Shown: positions 16,971 to 26,521, counted from the stretch's first letter. The stretch is 64,000 bases of DNA from Planococcus glaciei (GCF_900099655.1 NZ_FNDC01000002.1:248001-312000); one strand, 5' to 3'. Numbers and translations are program-made. Notes: generated by a model from the sequence alone, not told the origin.

Positions 16971-18763
16971 CACGAGTGAAAATCTGCGGACTTAAAGAAG
17001 TTCAGCATATTGAAGCGGCAAAAGGAGCAGATGCCATCGGTTTCGTTTTTGCGCCAAGCAAACGGCGAGTATCGATTGAGCAGGCGGCTGAACTGGCACA
17101 ACACGTGCCCATCAGTACGGATAAAATCGGTGTGTTTGTCAACGCGTCACTGGAAGAGATTGAAGAGACGGTGGAAAAAGTGCCATTGACGATGGTGCAG
17201 CTGCACGGCGATGAACCGGATGAATTGGTCGAGGCGATCGGAGTGCCGGTGATTCAAGCGTTTTCGATCCGCAGCAAAGAAGATGTGGAAAAGCTGGAGC
17301 GCTCAAAAGCTGACTTTATCTTAGTGGATGCACCTGGGACGGATTACCGGGGCGGCAGCGGCAAGGTCTTTGATTGGAGCTTATTGGAGGGCGCACAAGT
17401 GGATGCTTCCCGGCTGATTTTAGCAGGCGGCTTGAATCCCGCCAATGTCCGGGCAGCCATCGGACAGACGAACCCGCATATGGTGGACGTATCAAGCGGA
17501 GTGGAAACGGACGGCAGAAAAGATGCGGTTAAAATACAGGAGTTTATCAAACAGGCAAAGGGTGGTTCGATGCAGCAAGCAGTTGAGAAAATTGGGTTTT
17601 TCGGCAAATACGGCGGGCAGTTTGTTCCGGAAACATTGATGAAAGCGGTCAAGGAATTGGAAGAAGCGTACGCAGAAGCCAAGCGGGATCCTGAATTCAT
17701 AAACGAATACCATCATTATTTATCCGAATACGTCGGACGCGAACAGCCGCTGACGTATGCAAAGCGGTTGACGGAAGCGTGGGGCGGCCCGAAAGTCTAC
17801 TTGAAACGGGAAGACTTGAACCATACCGGCGCCCATAAAATCAATAATGCACTTGGGCAGGCGTTGCTTGCGATGCGCATGGGCAAACGGAAAATTGTCG
17901 CGGAAACCGGAGCCGGCCAGCACGGCGTGGCAACAGCGACGGTCTGTGCGTTGTTCGATCTGGAATGCGTCATTTTTATGGGCGAAGAAGACATCAAGCG
18001 CCAGCAATTAAACGTGTTCCGCATGAAACTGCTCGGCGCTCGTGTGGAAAGCGTCACAAAAGGCAGTTCCACGTTAAAAGACGCAGTCAACGAAGCGCTG
18101 CGCTACTGGGTGACGAACGTGGAAGACACGCATTACTTGATCGGTTCAGCACTTGGGCCACATCCTTTCCCGACAATGGTGCGCGATTTCCAGAGCGTGA
18201 TTGGTGAAGAAACGAAGCGGCAGATTGTGGCGCATGAAGGGCGTTTGCCGGATACGGTTCTTGCCTGCATCGGCGGCGGCAGCAACGCCATTGGTATATT
18301 TTACCCGTTTATAGGGGACGAATCGGTCCGTCTGATCGGCGTCGAAGCGTCGGGTGAAGGGCTGCATACAGAAAAACACGCTGCTACTATGGCAAAAGGC
18401 ACGGAAGGCGTATTGCACGGTGCATTCATGAAACTGCTGCAGGACGAAGCAGGGCAAGTTCTGGAAGCCCACTCGATTTCAGCGGGCCTCGATTATCCGG
18501 GAGTCGGTCCGGAGCACTCGCATCTTGCAGACATTGGCCGCGTCGAATATGTCTCCATTACCGATGCGGAAGCATTGGACGCTGTGGTCACATTTTCCCG
18601 CCTGGAAGGCATCATTCCGGCGCTCGAATCGGCGCATGCCATCGCGCAAGCCGAGAAGACAGCCAAAGACATGAAGCCGGATGAACTAATGGTCATCTGC
18701 GTTTCCGGACGCGGCGATAAAGACATGGCCACGTATGCGGAAAGATTGGAGGGCTTGTCATGA
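16967..18763 (+). CDS. TrpF-TrpB in one reading frame: PRA isomerase fused to tryptophan synthase beta
   Basis: A 598-residue ORF. Residues 1 to about 200 are phosphoribosylanthranilate isomerase (start [29 protein letters not shown]). Residues 202-598 are tryptophan synthase beta, with the PLP lysine in HTGAHKINN (K291 of the fusion), GGGSNA and the late SGRGDKD. There is no stop between the two; the join reads KQAKGGSM. TrpB's own Met202 (17570) has AAAGGGTGG just upstream, so separate TrpB may also be made by internal initiation. It overlaps trpC and trpA by 4 nt. A single lost stop codon or a sequencing error could give the same picture. Confidence 0.88.
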   Translation: MTRVKICGLKEVQHIEAAKGADAIGFVFAPSKRRVSIEQAAELAQHVPISTDKIGVFVNASLEEIEETVEKVPLTMVQLHGDEPDELVEAIGVPVIQAFSIRSKEDVEKLERSKADFILVDAPGTDYRGGSGKVFDWSLLEGAQVDASRLILAGGLNPANVRAAIGQTNPHMVDVSSGVETDGRKDAVKIQEFIKQAKGGSMQQAVEKIGFFGKYGGQFVPETLMKAVKELEEAYAEAKRDPEFINEYHHYLSEYVGREQPLTYAKRLTEAWGGPKVYLKREDLNHTGAHKINNALGQALLAMRMGKRKIVAETGAGQHGVATATVCALFDLECVIFMGEEDIKRQQLNVFRMKLLGARVESVTKGSSTLKDAVNEALRYWVTNVEDTHYLIGSALGPHPFPTMVRDFQSVIGEETKRQIVAHEGRLPDTVLACIGGGSNAIGIFYPFIGDESVRLIGVEASGEGLHTEKHAATMAKGTEGVLHGAFMKLLQDEAGQVLEAHSISAGLDYPGVGPEHSHLADIGRVEYVSITDAEALDAVVTFSRLEGIIPALESAHAIAQAEKTAKDMKPDELMVICVSGRGDKDMATYAERLEGLS

Positions 18764-19530
18764 AGAGATTACAGGACTTGAAAGAATCCGGCGGAAAAGC
18801 ATTCGTGGCCTATATTATGGCGGGCGACGGCGGATTATCGCGCTTGAGCGAGCAAGTGCAGTACTTGCAGGAAACAGGCGTGACCGCCATCGAAATCGGC
18901 ATCCCGTTTTCAGATCCGGTCGCAGACGGCCCGACAATCGAAGCGGCAGGCAACCGTGCGTTAAAAGAAGGCGTAACGCTGCAAAAAGTGCTCGATGAAA
19001 TGAAGAACTGGACATTTGAAGTGAAAATTCCGCTGCTCATTATGACGTATTTAAATCCGGTTTTGCGGGTCGGCGTCGAGCATTTTGTGAAAGAGTGCAA
19101 AAAAGCGGGGGTTTCTGGTTTGATCATCCCGGACCTGCCTTATGAGCACCGGGAGCTGGTCGAACCGTTCGCCAAAAAAGAAGCAATTGCGTTGGTGCAG
19201 CTTGTAACGCTGACAACTACCGAAGAGCGGCTCGAAGCCATTTTGAATGAGGCGGAAGGATTTGTTTACGCGGTGACGGTAAAAGGCATCACGGGAGCGC
19301 GCGACGAAATGTCGGGTGATGTCCAGGCCTTTATGCGCCGCGTCCGGGACAAAAGCCCGGTGCCGGTTTATGCAGGCTTTGGCATTTCAAAGGCGCAGCA
19401 CGTGGAACTGCTGCGGGAAGATGTCGACGGCTTTATCGTCGGAAGCGCCATTGTCCAGGCTTTCCAGGATGGCACTATCCGGGAAATTGAACCGCTCATA
19501 CAGGCGGTGACGGCTCTTAATCCGGTATAA
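18760..19530 (+). CDS. trpA: Tryptophan synthase alpha subunit
   Basis: A 256-residue TIM-barrel enzyme that splits indole-3-glycerol phosphate and channels indole to TrpB. Catalytic Glu and Asp are in [14 protein letters not shown] (E46 and D57), with phosphate-binding GFGIS (about 207) and GSAIV (about 227). It closes the operon. A small hairpin (AATCCG/CGGATT, 19518-19537) covers its stop codon; I see no strong terminator before the next gene. Confidence 0.92.
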   Translation: MKRLQDLKESGGKAFVAYIMAGDGGLSRLSEQVQYLQETGVTAIEIGIPFSDPVADGPTIEAAGNRALKEGVTLQKVLDEMKNWTFEVKIPLLIMTYLNPVLRVGVEHFVKECKKAGVSGLIIPDLPYEHRELVEPFAKKEAIALVQLVTLTTTEERLEAILNEAEGFVYAVTVKGITGARDEMSGDVQAFMRRVRDKSPVPVYAGFGISKAQHVELLREDVDGFIVGSAIVQAFQDGTIREIEPLIQAVTALNPV

Positions 19531-19553
19531 TACGGATTAGGAGGGATGTTTTT

Positions 19554-20144
19554 ATGTTTACGCCAATCTCGGCAGACTTTTTTGAAGCGCCAACGCTTGA
19601 ACTGTCCCGCAGTCTCCTTGGCCAAATCCTGGTGCACGAATTGCCGCAAGGAATCGTCGCAGGGCGCATCGTGGAAACCGAAGCCTATATGGGTGCGGAA
19701 GACCGGGCAGCCCACAGCTTTGGCAACCGGCGCACCAAACGCACGGAAGTGATGTTCGGCAAACCCGGACTTGTTTATACGTATCAAATGCATACTCATA
19801 CTTTGATCAATGTGGTCAGCGGTCCGGTTGATACACCGCGTGCCATTTTGATTCGTGCCGTAGAACCGGTCGAAGGCATCGATTTGATGGCTGAACTGCG
19901 CGGAAAGCACATGCCCATCAAACAGTGGACGAGCGGCCCCGGCAAATTGACAAAAGCGATGGGCATTACGATGGATTATTACGGCCATCATTTTACGGAA
20001 CGCCCTTTGTATATCGCAGAAGGCGATCCGGTTCATGCAGTGGCCGTCGGGCCGCGCGTCGGCATCGGCAATTCGGAAGAAGCGGTCCATTATCCGTACC
20101 GCTTTTGGGAAAGCGATAATCCGTTCGTTTCAAAGTTTCGGTAA
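19554..20144 (+). CDS. 3-methyladenine DNA glycosylase (AAG/MPG family)
   Basis: A 196-residue base-excision repair enzyme that removes alkylated purines. Family marks are GRIVETEAYMGAEDRAAHSF (about 36-55), the Tyr-bearing VYTYQMHTH (about 76-84, where many relatives have VYxxYG), and GPGKLTKAMGI (about 127-137). GGAGGG precedes the ATG. It follows the trp operon by 23 nt and may be partly co-transcribed, without functional link. Confidence 0.88.
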   Translation: MFTPISADFFEAPTLELSRSLLGQILVHELPQGIVAGRIVETEAYMGAEDRAAHSFGNRRTKRTEVMFGKPGLVYTYQMHTHTLINVVSGPVDTPRAILIRAVEPVEGIDLMAELRGKHMPIKQWTSGPGKLTKAMGITMDYYGHHFTERPLYIAEGDPVHAVAVGPRVGIGNSEEAVHYPYRFWESDNPFVSKFR

Positions 20145-20151
20145 GTGTGGT

Positions 20152-20177
20152 GTTTAATCTTCTTTCTGTGTGGAATA
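20152..20177 (+). promoter_or_regulatory. SigB-like promoter
   Basis: GTTTAA (20152-20157), 14 bp, then GGAATA (20172-20177). The -35 is perfect and the -10 partial against GTTTAA-N12-15-GGGWAW. The downstream gene is of the YfkM/GSP18 type, a SigB regulon member in B. subtilis. Confidence 0.5.
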
Positions 20178-20214
20178 CTAAAAAAGAGTACTTATACAGA
20201 AGGAGTGAAAGATA

Positions 20215-20736
20215 GTGGCAAAAATTGCAACATTAATTACAGATATGTTTGAGGATGTAGAATATACGGATCCATCGAAAGCATTCAACGATGCAGGCCA
20301 TGAAGTCTTTACGATTGAGAAAGAAGCCGGCAAAGAAGTGACGGGCAAGCAAGGCGAAGCCGTCGTAACCATCGATAAAGGAATCGATGACGTCAATCCG
20401 GACGAATACGATGCGTTATTCCTTCCAGGAGGATTTTCACCGGACCAATTGCGTGCGGATGACCGCTTTGTCGCATTCACGAAAGCATTCATGGATGCCA
20501 AAAAACCGGTCTTTGCCATTTGCCATGGACCGCAATTATTGATCACTGCGAAAGCGTTGGAAGGCCGCAAAGCAACGGGCTACAAATCCATTCATGTGGA
20601 TATGGAATATGCCGGCGCAAAACTTGTCGATGAAGAAGTGGCTGTATGCCAGGACCAATTGGTAACGAGCCGCCAGCCTGACGACATTCCGGCATTCAAC
20701 CGTGAAGCGCTTCGCGTTCTTGAACAATTAGCTTAA
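20215..20736 (+). CDS. DJ-1/PfpI family protein (general stress protein 18-like)
   Basis: A 173-residue cytoplasmic protein of the DJ-1/PfpI class I amidotransferase-like fold. The reactive Cys is in the nucleophile elbow AICHGPQ (C103), with the Glu-bearing start and LPGGFSPD (about 70-77). Members act as deglycases, chaperones or proteases; which applies here is unknown. GTG start with AAGGAGTG upstream. A SigB-like promoter precedes it and a terminator follows, so it is a single-gene unit. Confidence 0.85.
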   Translation: MAKIATLITDMFEDVEYTDPSKAFNDAGHEVFTIEKEAGKEVTGKQGEAVVTIDKGIDDVNPDEYDALFLPGGFSPDQLRADDRFVAFTKAFMDAKKPVFAICHGPQLLITAKALEGRKATGYKSIHVDMEYAGAKLVDEEVAVCQDQLVTSRQPDDIPAFNREALRVLEQLA

Positions 20737-20750
20737 TCTAAAAGATGAGA

Positions 20751-20782
20751 AACCCCGGCAGGTTCGCTGCCGGGGTTTTTTG
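20751..20782 (+). terminator. Terminator after the DJ-1/PfpI gene
   Basis: AACCCCGGCAG and its complement around a 5-nt loop, then six T. Confidence 0.9.
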
Positions 20783-20898
20783 TGCTGAAAAAAGCTGCAA
20801 ATGAATTGATGGGGTTCGTGTGAAGTCTTTTATTTTGGGCTGCAAAATCTGTTGAATAAAGAGTAGCCGAATAAATCCCGATTCCGTTCAATCGCCTC

Positions 20899-20933
20899 TT
20901 GAATCAATAAGCAAACACTTATATAATAAGCAA
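20899..20933 (+). promoter_or_regulatory. ars promoter with operator-like repeats
   Basis: TTGAAT (20899-20904) and TATAAT (20922-20927) are 17 bp apart. AATAAGCAA occurs twice (20906-20914, 20925-20933), and ATAAG-N6-CTTAT forms an inverted repeat in the spacer. This is where an ArsR/SmtB repressor would bind. Confidence 0.6.
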
Positions 20934-20957
20934 GACTAAGCCGAAGAAGGTGAAAAC

Positions 20958-21287
20958 ATGGATTATCTTCAAATGGAATCGTATTTAAAGGCGATCAGTG
21001 ACCACAACCGGATGCTGATCTTAAAATATCTGTCGAAGGATTCGCTGTGCATTTGCGAATTTACCGAGCTTTTGGACATGACGCAGCCGGCCATCAGCCA
21101 GCATATGCGCAAATTGAAGCAGGCAGAACTCGTTACGGAAGAAAAGCGGGGCCGCTGGACCATTTGGGCGTTAAATGTGCGCCATCCGCAATATCCGATA
21201 CTGATTCATTTATTGAGTCTTCTTCCGGAACCGGAACGGACGATTGAAACTTTGGTGGCCGAAGGGAAAAAAGTAGTTTGTAATTAA
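20958..21287 (+). CDS. arsR: ArsR family arsenic-responsive repressor
   Basis: A 109-residue winged-helix repressor. The sensor motif SLCICEF (C31 and C33) at the start of the recognition region is the arsenite-binding CxC of ArsR. The DNA-recognition helix is DMTQPAISQHMRKL (about 39-52). It should repress itself and arsB until As(III) or Sb(III) binds. A Cys near the C-terminus may add a ligand. Confidence 0.88.
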   Translation: MDYLQMESYLKAISDHNRMLILKYLSKDSLCICEFTELLDMTQPAISQHMRKLKQAELVTEEKRGRWTIWALNVRHPQYPILIHLLSLLPEPERTIETLVAEGKKVVCN

Positions 21288-21299
21288 GGAGAGGGAACC

Positions 21300-22595
21300 G
21301 TGGAAGTTTGGTTAGCAGGATTTATATTTATTGTTACATTATTTTTGGTTATTGCACAGCCGCGCAATTTGTCGATCGGCTGGTCGGCGGTCGGCGGAGC
21401 TGTTGTGGCGCTGCTTGTTGGAGTCGTCGACTTCGGAGATGTGTGGGATGTGACCGGCATCGTCTGGAACGCCACATTGACGTTTGTGGCGCTGATTATC
21501 ATTTCATTGATTCTTGATGAAATCGGCTTTTTTGAATGGGCCGCCTTACATATGGCGCGTTTTGCCAAAGGCAGCGGCTTGCGGATGTTTTTCCTGGTCA
21601 TCGTGCTCGGCGCCATTGTAGCGGCGTTGTTTGCGAACGACGGAGCAGCACTCATCCTGACGCCGATTGTGCTGGCAATGGTACGGGCATTGAAGTTTAA
21701 AGATGCCATGATTTTGCCGTTCATCATGGCGTCCGGGTTTATCGCAGATACGGCGTCATTGCCGTTTGTGGTCAGCAACCTGGTCAATATCGTATCGGCC
21801 GACTTTTTCGGCATCGGTTTTACCGAGTATGCCCTGCATATGATTGTTCCCAATTTGTTCAGCATCCTTGCGAGCATGCTCGTCTTGTATTTGTATTTCC
21901 GAAAAGACATACCGAAAAGATTTGATGCCAGTGCTTTGAAGGCGCCGGCATCAGCAATTAAGGATTTGAAATTGTTCCGCCTTTCCTGGGCAGTCCTGGG
22001 CATTCTGCTGGTCGGCTATTTCGTCAGCAGCCCATTTGGCATCCCGGTATCGTTCATTGCCGGCATCGTTGCCATTCTGTTTTTGGCCATTTCACGCAGA
22101 AGCGAATCGGTCCATACAAAAGCAGTCTTGAAAGGCGCTCCTTGGAATATCGTCTTTTTCTCCATCGGGATGTATGTAGTCGTTTATGGATTGCGCAATG
22201 CCGGCTTGACCTCCGTTTTGGCGGCAGCGATCGAATGGACTTCTAGCCACGGCTTGTATGCAGCGACAATTGGCATGGGCTTTATCGCGGCCATCTTGTC
22301 ATCGGTCATGAACAATATGCCGACCGTCATGATCGATGCGCTCGCCATTGCTGAAACCAATACGACCGGGGTGGTGCGGGAGGCGCTGATTTATGCCAAC
22401 GTCATCGGTTCGGACCTTGGACCGAAGATTACGCCGATTGGCTCTTTAGCTACGCTGTTATGGCTTCATGTCTTGAAAGCCAAAGGGGTTACAATCAGCT
22501 GGGGCTATTATTTCAAGATCGGCATCATTTTAACCTTGCCGACTTTGTTTATTACATTAACCGGCCTTTATTTATGGCTGATTATTTTAAATTAA
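21300..22595 (+). CDS. arsB: Arsenite efflux permease ArsB
   Basis: A 431-residue membrane protein with about 12 helices, the ArsB type of arsenite antiporter. The conserved stretch [14 protein letters not shown] (about 117-130) and the late [12 protein letters not shown] are characteristic. GTG start, SD AAGGAGAGGG, 12 nt after arsR. No arsC reductase or arsA ATPase follows, so the pair exports trivalent arsenic directly or relies on a reductase elsewhere. Confidence 0.9.
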   Translation: MEVWLAGFIFIVTLFLVIAQPRNLSIGWSAVGGAVVALLVGVVDFGDVWDVTGIVWNATLTFVALIIISLILDEIGFFEWAALHMARFAKGSGLRMFFLVIVLGAIVAALFANDGAALILTPIVLAMVRALKFKDAMILPFIMASGFIADTASLPFVVSNLVNIVSADFFGIGFTEYALHMIVPNLFSILASMLVLYLYFRKDIPKRFDASALKAPASAIKDLKLFRLSWAVLGILLVGYFVSSPFGIPVSFIAGIVAILFLAISRRSESVHTKAVLKGAPWNIVFFSIGMYVVVYGLRNAGLTSVLAAAIEWTSSHGLYAATIGMGFIAAILSSVMNNMPTVMIDALAIAETNTTGVVREALIYANVIGSDLGPKITPIGSLATLLWLHVLKAKGVTISWGYYFKIGIILTLPTLFITLTGLYLWLIILN

Positions 22596-22606
22596 TAAGC
22601 CAAATC

Positions 22607-22637
22607 AAAAAAGCTCGCGGCTGCGAGCTTTTTTTTA
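22607..22637. terminator. Bidirectional terminator between arsB and a convergent GNAT gene
   Basis: AAAAAAGCTCGC/GCGAGCTTTTTT with a short loop works for both strands; its edge overlaps the stop codon of the minus-strand gene. Confidence 0.85.
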
Positions 22638-23432
22638 ATCCAGAAACTTCGCCATATAAAGTTCATCGTACGGTTTGTCATCGATTATCAATGATTTTTT
22701 GCGGACGCCTTCTTTTTCGTAGCCTGATTTATCATAAAGTTTGCGGGCGGCGTTGTTTTCTTCGACCACCGTCAACTCCAGCCGGGTGACGCCTTTAGCG
22801 GCCGACCATTCTTCGGCTTTTTGCAGCAGTGACGTGGCGATGCCTTTGTTTTGTGCGCTTTTCTGAACTCCCAGAATCAGGGCTGCCCGGTGAGCCGCCC
22901 GTTTGGCGTCATTTCCGATAAGCATCAAATAGCCGACGTGTTCGCCGTTCAAGATGGCGATGAAGATGGCAGAATGGCCTTTTTGCTTCCAGTCGATGAT
23001 CTGCTTGCGCATGCTTTGCGTCGACTGGACCCGTTCGTTTTGTCCATACAGCATAAACTCGGATTCTGATTCGACTTGGCGCTGCAGCGAGACAAGGGAG
23101 CGGGCATCGCCATGTTCCGCAGCCCGGATGAGCAAGACATCTTCGTTGCCAGCGTTGGCGTTATGGGCGCCGGAACTGTCCGTCCGTTCAAAGGTGACGT
23201 AGCGGTTGGTGATAATCTCGCTGACATGATAACCGGCGTCCATCCACGCATGAAAATGCTTAGCGGGCGGTTTCGTTTTTTTCCACCAGCTTTTGTTCAA
23301 ATAGGCGGCATTCGGCAATTGTTGACCCATAATCTGTTCAATTTCATTAAAAGACAAAGTAATTTTGGAAGCGGAAGCTGATGCAAAATAATCGGCAAGC
23401 GGAATGTATTTTTTTTCCAGAATTATGGTCAT
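22635..23432 (-). CDS. GNAT acetyltransferase with an N-terminal DUF7662-like domain
   Basis: A 265-residue two-domain protein. Residues 1 to about 85 contain KYIPLADYF, LSFNEIEQIMGQQLP, WWKK and AGYHVSEI, which resemble a small uncharacterised domain I associate with DUF7662 (from memory). Residues about 100-265 are a GNAT domain with the CoA loop SAQNKGIATSL and NNAARKLYDKSGY. The N-terminal domain might bind nucleic acid or protein; no evidence decides. I chose ATG 23432, preceded by AAAGGAG, over an upstream in-frame ATG lacking an SD. Terminator shared with arsB. Confidence 0.78.
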   Translation of the reverse strand: MTIILEKKYIPLADYFASASASKITLSFNEIEQIMGQQLPNAAYLNKSWWKKTKPPAKHFHAWMDAGYHVSEIITNRYVTFERTDSSGAHNANAGNEDVLLIRAAEHGDARSLVSLQRQVESESEFMLYGQNERVQSTQSMRKQIIDWKQKGHSAIFIAILNGEHVGYLMLIGNDAKRAAHRAALILGVQKSAQNKGIATSLLQKAEEWSAAKGVTRLELTVVEENNAARKLYDKSGYEKEGVRKKSLIIDDKPYDELYMAKFLD

Positions 23433-23459
23433 TAAATTCGCTCCTTTTTTGAAACACAA

Positions 23460-23758
23460 TGGATTGGTTATGGGAATTATACCATTTGTCCTATTAAAAT
23501 GTATATAATTATTTCTATTTTCTAAAAACTTTTTTTAATGCTGGAAATTGATGAGTAGATAATATCTTAAATTTCTATTTTTATAGTATATTAGTCCTTT
23601 AATTCGAATGAGATGCTGTATTGTCAGACTATTTAATAAACTGGAACTTCCATATCTTTCTGCCGAAACAAAAGAGCAACATCGAGCTTCTGCCAAAAAG
23701 CTTTGCAGCTTTTGCCATTTTTCCAGCACATGCCTCATTGTATTTCGGCAACACGCAG
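23460..23758. other. Intergenic stretch, no gene recognised
   Basis: AT-rich DNA upstream of both the minus-strand GNAT gene and ppaC. It holds one small hairpin, AAAAGCT-N4-AGCTTTT (23696-23713). Short ORFs here lack SD sites and resemble nothing I know. Confidence 0.5.
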
Positions 23759-23763
23759 AGTTG

Positions 23764-23772
23764 TGTTAAAAT
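23764..23772 (+). promoter_or_regulatory. ppaC extended -10 promoter
   Basis: TGTTAAAAT is an extended -10 (TG-N-TAAAAT), 37 nt before the ATG. No convincing -35. Confidence 0.5.
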
Positions 23773-23808
23773 TATCACGGAAACCAACTTTATTCAGGAG
23801 GCTATAAC

Positions 23809-24735
23809 ATGTCAAACGTTTTTGTATTCGGTCATAAGAATCCAGACACGGATTCTATTTGCTCGGCCATTTCATATGCTTATTTAAAAAATGAGATCGG
23901 AATGCAGGCAGAGCCGATCCGTTTAGGTGAGTTAAACAACGAAACCCTTTATGCACTGGAGAAATTCGCTTTTGAACAGCCGCGCCTTGTTGAACGCGTA
24001 TCGGAAGAAGTGTCGCAGGTCATCCTTGTCGACCACAACGAACGCCAGCAAAGTGCGGAAGATATCGGAGATGTCCAGGTCATCGAAGTGATTGACCATC
24101 ACCGGATCGCTAATTTTGAAACAACCGATCCGCTTTATTTCCGCGCGGAGCCCGTAGGCTGCACAACGACCATCCTGCTGAAGTTGTTCAAGGAAAACGG
24201 CGTGGAAATTCCAGCGAATATTGCCGGGCTGATGCTGTCCGCCATCATTTCAGATTCACTTCTTTTCAAATCTCCGACTTGCACGCCGCAAGACATTGCA
24301 GCGGCGCGTGAACTGGCTGAAATTGCAAAAGTGGATGCAGAAGAATACGGTCTGGCTATGCTGAAAGCTGGAGCCGATTTAAGCAATAAAACATTGGAAG
24401 ATTTGATGTCTTTGGATTCCAAAGAATTCGAAGCAGGCGACCACCGTTTTGAAGTGGCTCAAGTAAATGCCATTGATGTGAACGACGTCATTACCCGCCA
24501 AAAAGAGCTGGAAGTATTGATGCAGCAAATCATCGCTGAAAAAGGGCTGGACTTGTTTGCGTTCGTCGTAACCGATATTTTGAACAACAACTCTGTCGCC
24601 ATCGTTCTGGGCAGAAGAGCAGACATCATCGAAGGTGCGTTCAAATCGAGCGTTGTTGACAACCGCGTTCTTTTGCCGGGTGTCGTATCGCGCAAAAAAC
24701 AAATTGTTCCGGTCATCACCGAAGCGCTTAGCTGA
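23809..24735 (+). CDS. ppaC: Manganese-dependent inorganic pyrophosphatase
   Basis: A 308-residue DHH-family (class C) pyrophosphatase that hydrolyses PPi. Metal ligands appear in [10 protein letters not shown] (residues 6-15), VDHNE (about 75) and DHHR (about 97). The C-terminal DHHA2 domain carries the late [10 protein letters not shown] and VSRKKQ (about 297-302), where substrate-binding Arg/Lys reside. AGGAGG precedes the ATG, and a terminator follows. Constitutive housekeeping role. Confidence 0.93.
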   Translation: MSNVFVFGHKNPDTDSICSAISYAYLKNEIGMQAEPIRLGELNNETLYALEKFAFEQPRLVERVSEEVSQVILVDHNERQQSAEDIGDVQVIEVIDHHRIANFETTDPLYFRAEPVGCTTTILLKLFKENGVEIPANIAGLMLSAIISDSLLFKSPTCTPQDIAAARELAEIAKVDAEEYGLAMLKAGADLSNKTLEDLMSLDSKEFEAGDHRFEVAQVNAIDVNDVITRQKELEVLMQQIIAEKGLDLFAFVVTDILNNNSVAIVLGRRADIIEGAFKSSVVDNRVLLPGVVSRKKQIVPVITEALS

Positions 24736-24757
24736 CTCCTTTAAGGAGTCAGTTTTT
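24732..24757 (+). terminator. ppaC terminator
   Basis: CTGACTCCTT/AAGGAGTCAG with a minimal loop, followed by TTTTTCTTTTT; its 5' arm starts in the stop codon. Confidence 0.85.
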
Positions 24758-24762
24758 CTTTT

Positions 24763-24880
24763 TGTCCAGCTCCAGCGCCCAGCCCCTCGAGTCGCTTCAA
24801 CCGTTCCAGCAATGGCACAGAACACCATTACCGGCCAGGCTTCCAGCGCTTGCCGGGGCTGGACGGCCGCTTGTGCTTTT
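24763..24880 (+). repeat. Dispersed structured repeat, copy A1
   Basis: Starts TTGTCCAGCTCCAGCGCCC and ends CGCTTGTGCTTTT. Outer arms CCAGCCCC/GGGGCTGG and inner arms ATGG/CCAT enclose the core TGGCACAGAACACCA (24813-24827). Related copies lie at 24886, 28224 and 36315. Confidence 0.8.
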
Positions 24881-24885
24881 CCTAG

Positions 24886-25007
24886 TGTCCAGCTGCAGCG
24901 CCTAGATGCTCGGGGTCATAAGCCGGCCTAGCTATGTGGCAGAGGACGCCACTTCGCCAGTCTGGCTTATGCCTGTCGCACCTGCACAAGCGCTTCCGCT
25001 TTTCTTT
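24886..25007 (+). repeat. Dispersed structured repeat, copy B1
   Basis: Starts TGTCCAGCTGCAGCGCCTAG and ends GCGCTTCCGCTTTTCTT. Arms CATAAGCC/GGCTTATG enclose inner arms GTGGC/GCCAC around the core TGGCAGAGGACGCCA (24937-24951). It sits in tandem with copy A1. Confidence 0.8.
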
Positions 25008-25072
25008 GTATAAGCAAAAAAATTGAGGCTTGCTGTTTTCGTTGTTATAGTTAATGCCAAGAGGTGGATAAA

Positions 25073-25780
25073 ATGAAAATAGAGATTTGGTCAGATTATG
25101 TGTGCCCATTTTGTTACATAGGCAAACGAACACTGGAACAAGCTTTGAAGAGATCAGGCTATGAAAGCCAAGCAGACATTTCATTCAAAGCCTACCAATT
25201 AGACCCGAATACACCGGTGGATTCGACGGTTCCAACTTACGAATCATTGGCTAAAAAAATGGGGAAGACAGTCGAACAAGCGAAAGAAATGACTAAAGGT
25301 GTAGCAGAGCATGCACGCACTGTGGGCCTTGAATATAAATTTGATGGCATGGTGGAAGCCAATACATTTGCCGCTCACCGTTTGGTAAAATGGGCGGAAA
25401 GTTTAGATAAAGATGCCGAACTGACAGAACAATTGCTCCATGCTTATTTTATTGAGGCCAAGAATGTTGGGAATTCCGAAGTGTTGTTGGACCTTGCTGA
25501 GAAAGTGGAACTTCCGCGGGAAGACGCACAAGCAATTCTAGCTTCGGAACGCTTTACAGCTGAAGTACAGACCGATATTGAGGAAGCCCGCCAAATCGGC
25601 GTGCAAGGTGTACCGTTTTTCGTTATCAACCGAAAATACGCCATCTCCGGCGCCCAGCCGGTAGAAGCATTCGTGGATGCGCTTATCCAAATTGGGGAAG
25701 AAGAAGGCATTCGTCCGGCTTTAAAACCGTTGGGAAGAAAAGAAACCACATATTGCACAGGAGACTCTTGTGACATGTGA
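25073..25780 (+). CDS. DsbA family oxidoreductase (FrnE-like)
   Basis: A 235-residue cytoplasmic thioredoxin-fold protein without signal peptide. The active-site CPFC lies at residues 11-14 (WSDYVCPFCYIG) and the cis-Pro region reads GVQGVPFFVINRKYAISGAQ. A Cys pair CTGDSC ends the protein. FrnE-like members are disulfide isomerases tied to oxidative stress in some bacteria. ATG 25073 has AAGAGGTGG upstream; the in-frame GTG 25064 is part of that SD. It precedes an azoreductase with an MhqR-like operator, so a thiol/quinone stress role is plausible. Confidence 0.85.
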   Translation: MKIEIWSDYVCPFCYIGKRTLEQALKRSGYESQADISFKAYQLDPNTPVDSTVPTYESLAKKMGKTVEQAKEMTKGVAEHARTVGLEYKFDGMVEANTFAAHRLVKWAESLDKDAELTEQLLHAYFIEAKNVGNSEVLLDLAEKVELPREDAQAILASERFTAEVQTDIEEARQIGVQGVPFFVINRKYAISGAQPVEAFVDALIQIGEEEGIRPALKPLGRKETTYCTGDSCDM

Positions 25781-25810
25781 GCAGAGAGGTGGATTTCCAC
25801 TCTGCTTTTT
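25780..25810 (+). terminator. Terminator after the DsbA-like gene
   Basis: AGCAGAG-A-GGTGG pairs with CCAC-T-CTGCT around ATTT; T run follows. Confidence 0.75.
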
Positions 25811-25823
25811 GGTAAGATAATAA

Positions 25824-25841
25824 TGTCTTGAAATCGAGAAT
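25824..25841 (+). promoter_or_regulatory. MhqR-like operator upstream of azoreductase
   Basis: TGTCTTGAAATCGAGAAT is a near-palindrome (TCTTGA-AA-TCGAGA) close to the B. subtilis MhqR operator as I recall it (TATCTCGAATTCGAGATA). It lies 35 nt before the azoR start. Confidence 0.6.
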
Positions 25842-25875
25842 TGTAAAAATAGCATAAGAGGAGTTTTGTATTAAG

Positions 25876-26505
25876 ATGAATGTATTAGTTGTAAAAGCAA
25901 ATAACCGCCCGGCTACTGAAGGTATTTCCAGCAAAATGCACGAAGTATTTATGAATGAAATTGATAAAGGGTTAAACATCCAAACCTTTGACGTATTTGA
26001 AGAAGATATGCCGTATTTCGGCCAGGACTTCTTCAATGCCATGCAAAAATCAGCTCAAGCTGAAGCGATGACTGAAACAGAACAGCGCATTTTGACTGCT
26101 TCTGCTAAAGCAATGGACGCTTTCATGGAAGCGGACGTTGTCGTATTTGCTTTCCCGTTATGGAACATGACGATTCCTGCAGCGTTGCAAACATTTATTG
26201 ATTACATTTACCGCGCAGGCATGACGTTTAAATATACTGAGAATGGCCCGGTTGGTTTGGTTCCGGAAAAGAAAGTCATCATTTTGAATGCACGCGGCGG
26301 CGTTTACTCAACACCGGAAGCAGCGCCTGCTGAAATGAGTGTTACTTATATCCGCAACATCATGAACTTCTTTGGCATCCAGGACATCAACGAAGTCATC
26401 ATCGAAGGGCATGCAGCTGATCCAGAAGCAGCACCTGCCATTATTGAAGAAGGCATGGAGCGCGTAAAACAAGCAGCTCGCTCTCTTCAAGGCGTAAGAG
26501 CTTAA
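25876..26505 (+). CDS. azoR: FMN-dependent NADH:quinone oxidoreductase / azoreductase
   Basis: A 209-residue flavodoxin-like enzyme that reduces quinones and azo bonds by two electrons. The segments FPLWNMTIPAALQTFIDYI (about 94-112) and LNARGG (about 137-142) are typical FMN/active-site parts of AzoR. AGAGGAG lies upstream of the ATG. An MhqR-like palindrome suggests induction by quinones; B. subtilis AzoR2 is under MhqR. Single-gene unit with a strong terminator. Confidence 0.88.
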   Translation: MNVLVVKANNRPATEGISSKMHEVFMNEIDKGLNIQTFDVFEEDMPYFGQDFFNAMQKSAQAEAMTETEQRILTASAKAMDAFMEADVVVFAFPLWNMTIPAALQTFIDYIYRAGMTFKYTENGPVGLVPEKKVIILNARGGVYSTPEAAPAEMSVTYIRNIMNFFGIQDINEVIIEGHAADPEAAPAIIEEGMERVKQAARSLQGVRA

Positions 26506-26521
26506 TTGAATTTTTCCCGAA

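Noticed and set aside
24763-25007. CRISPR-like array
   Set aside because: There are two diverged hairpin repeats in tandem, not short identical repeats with spacers.
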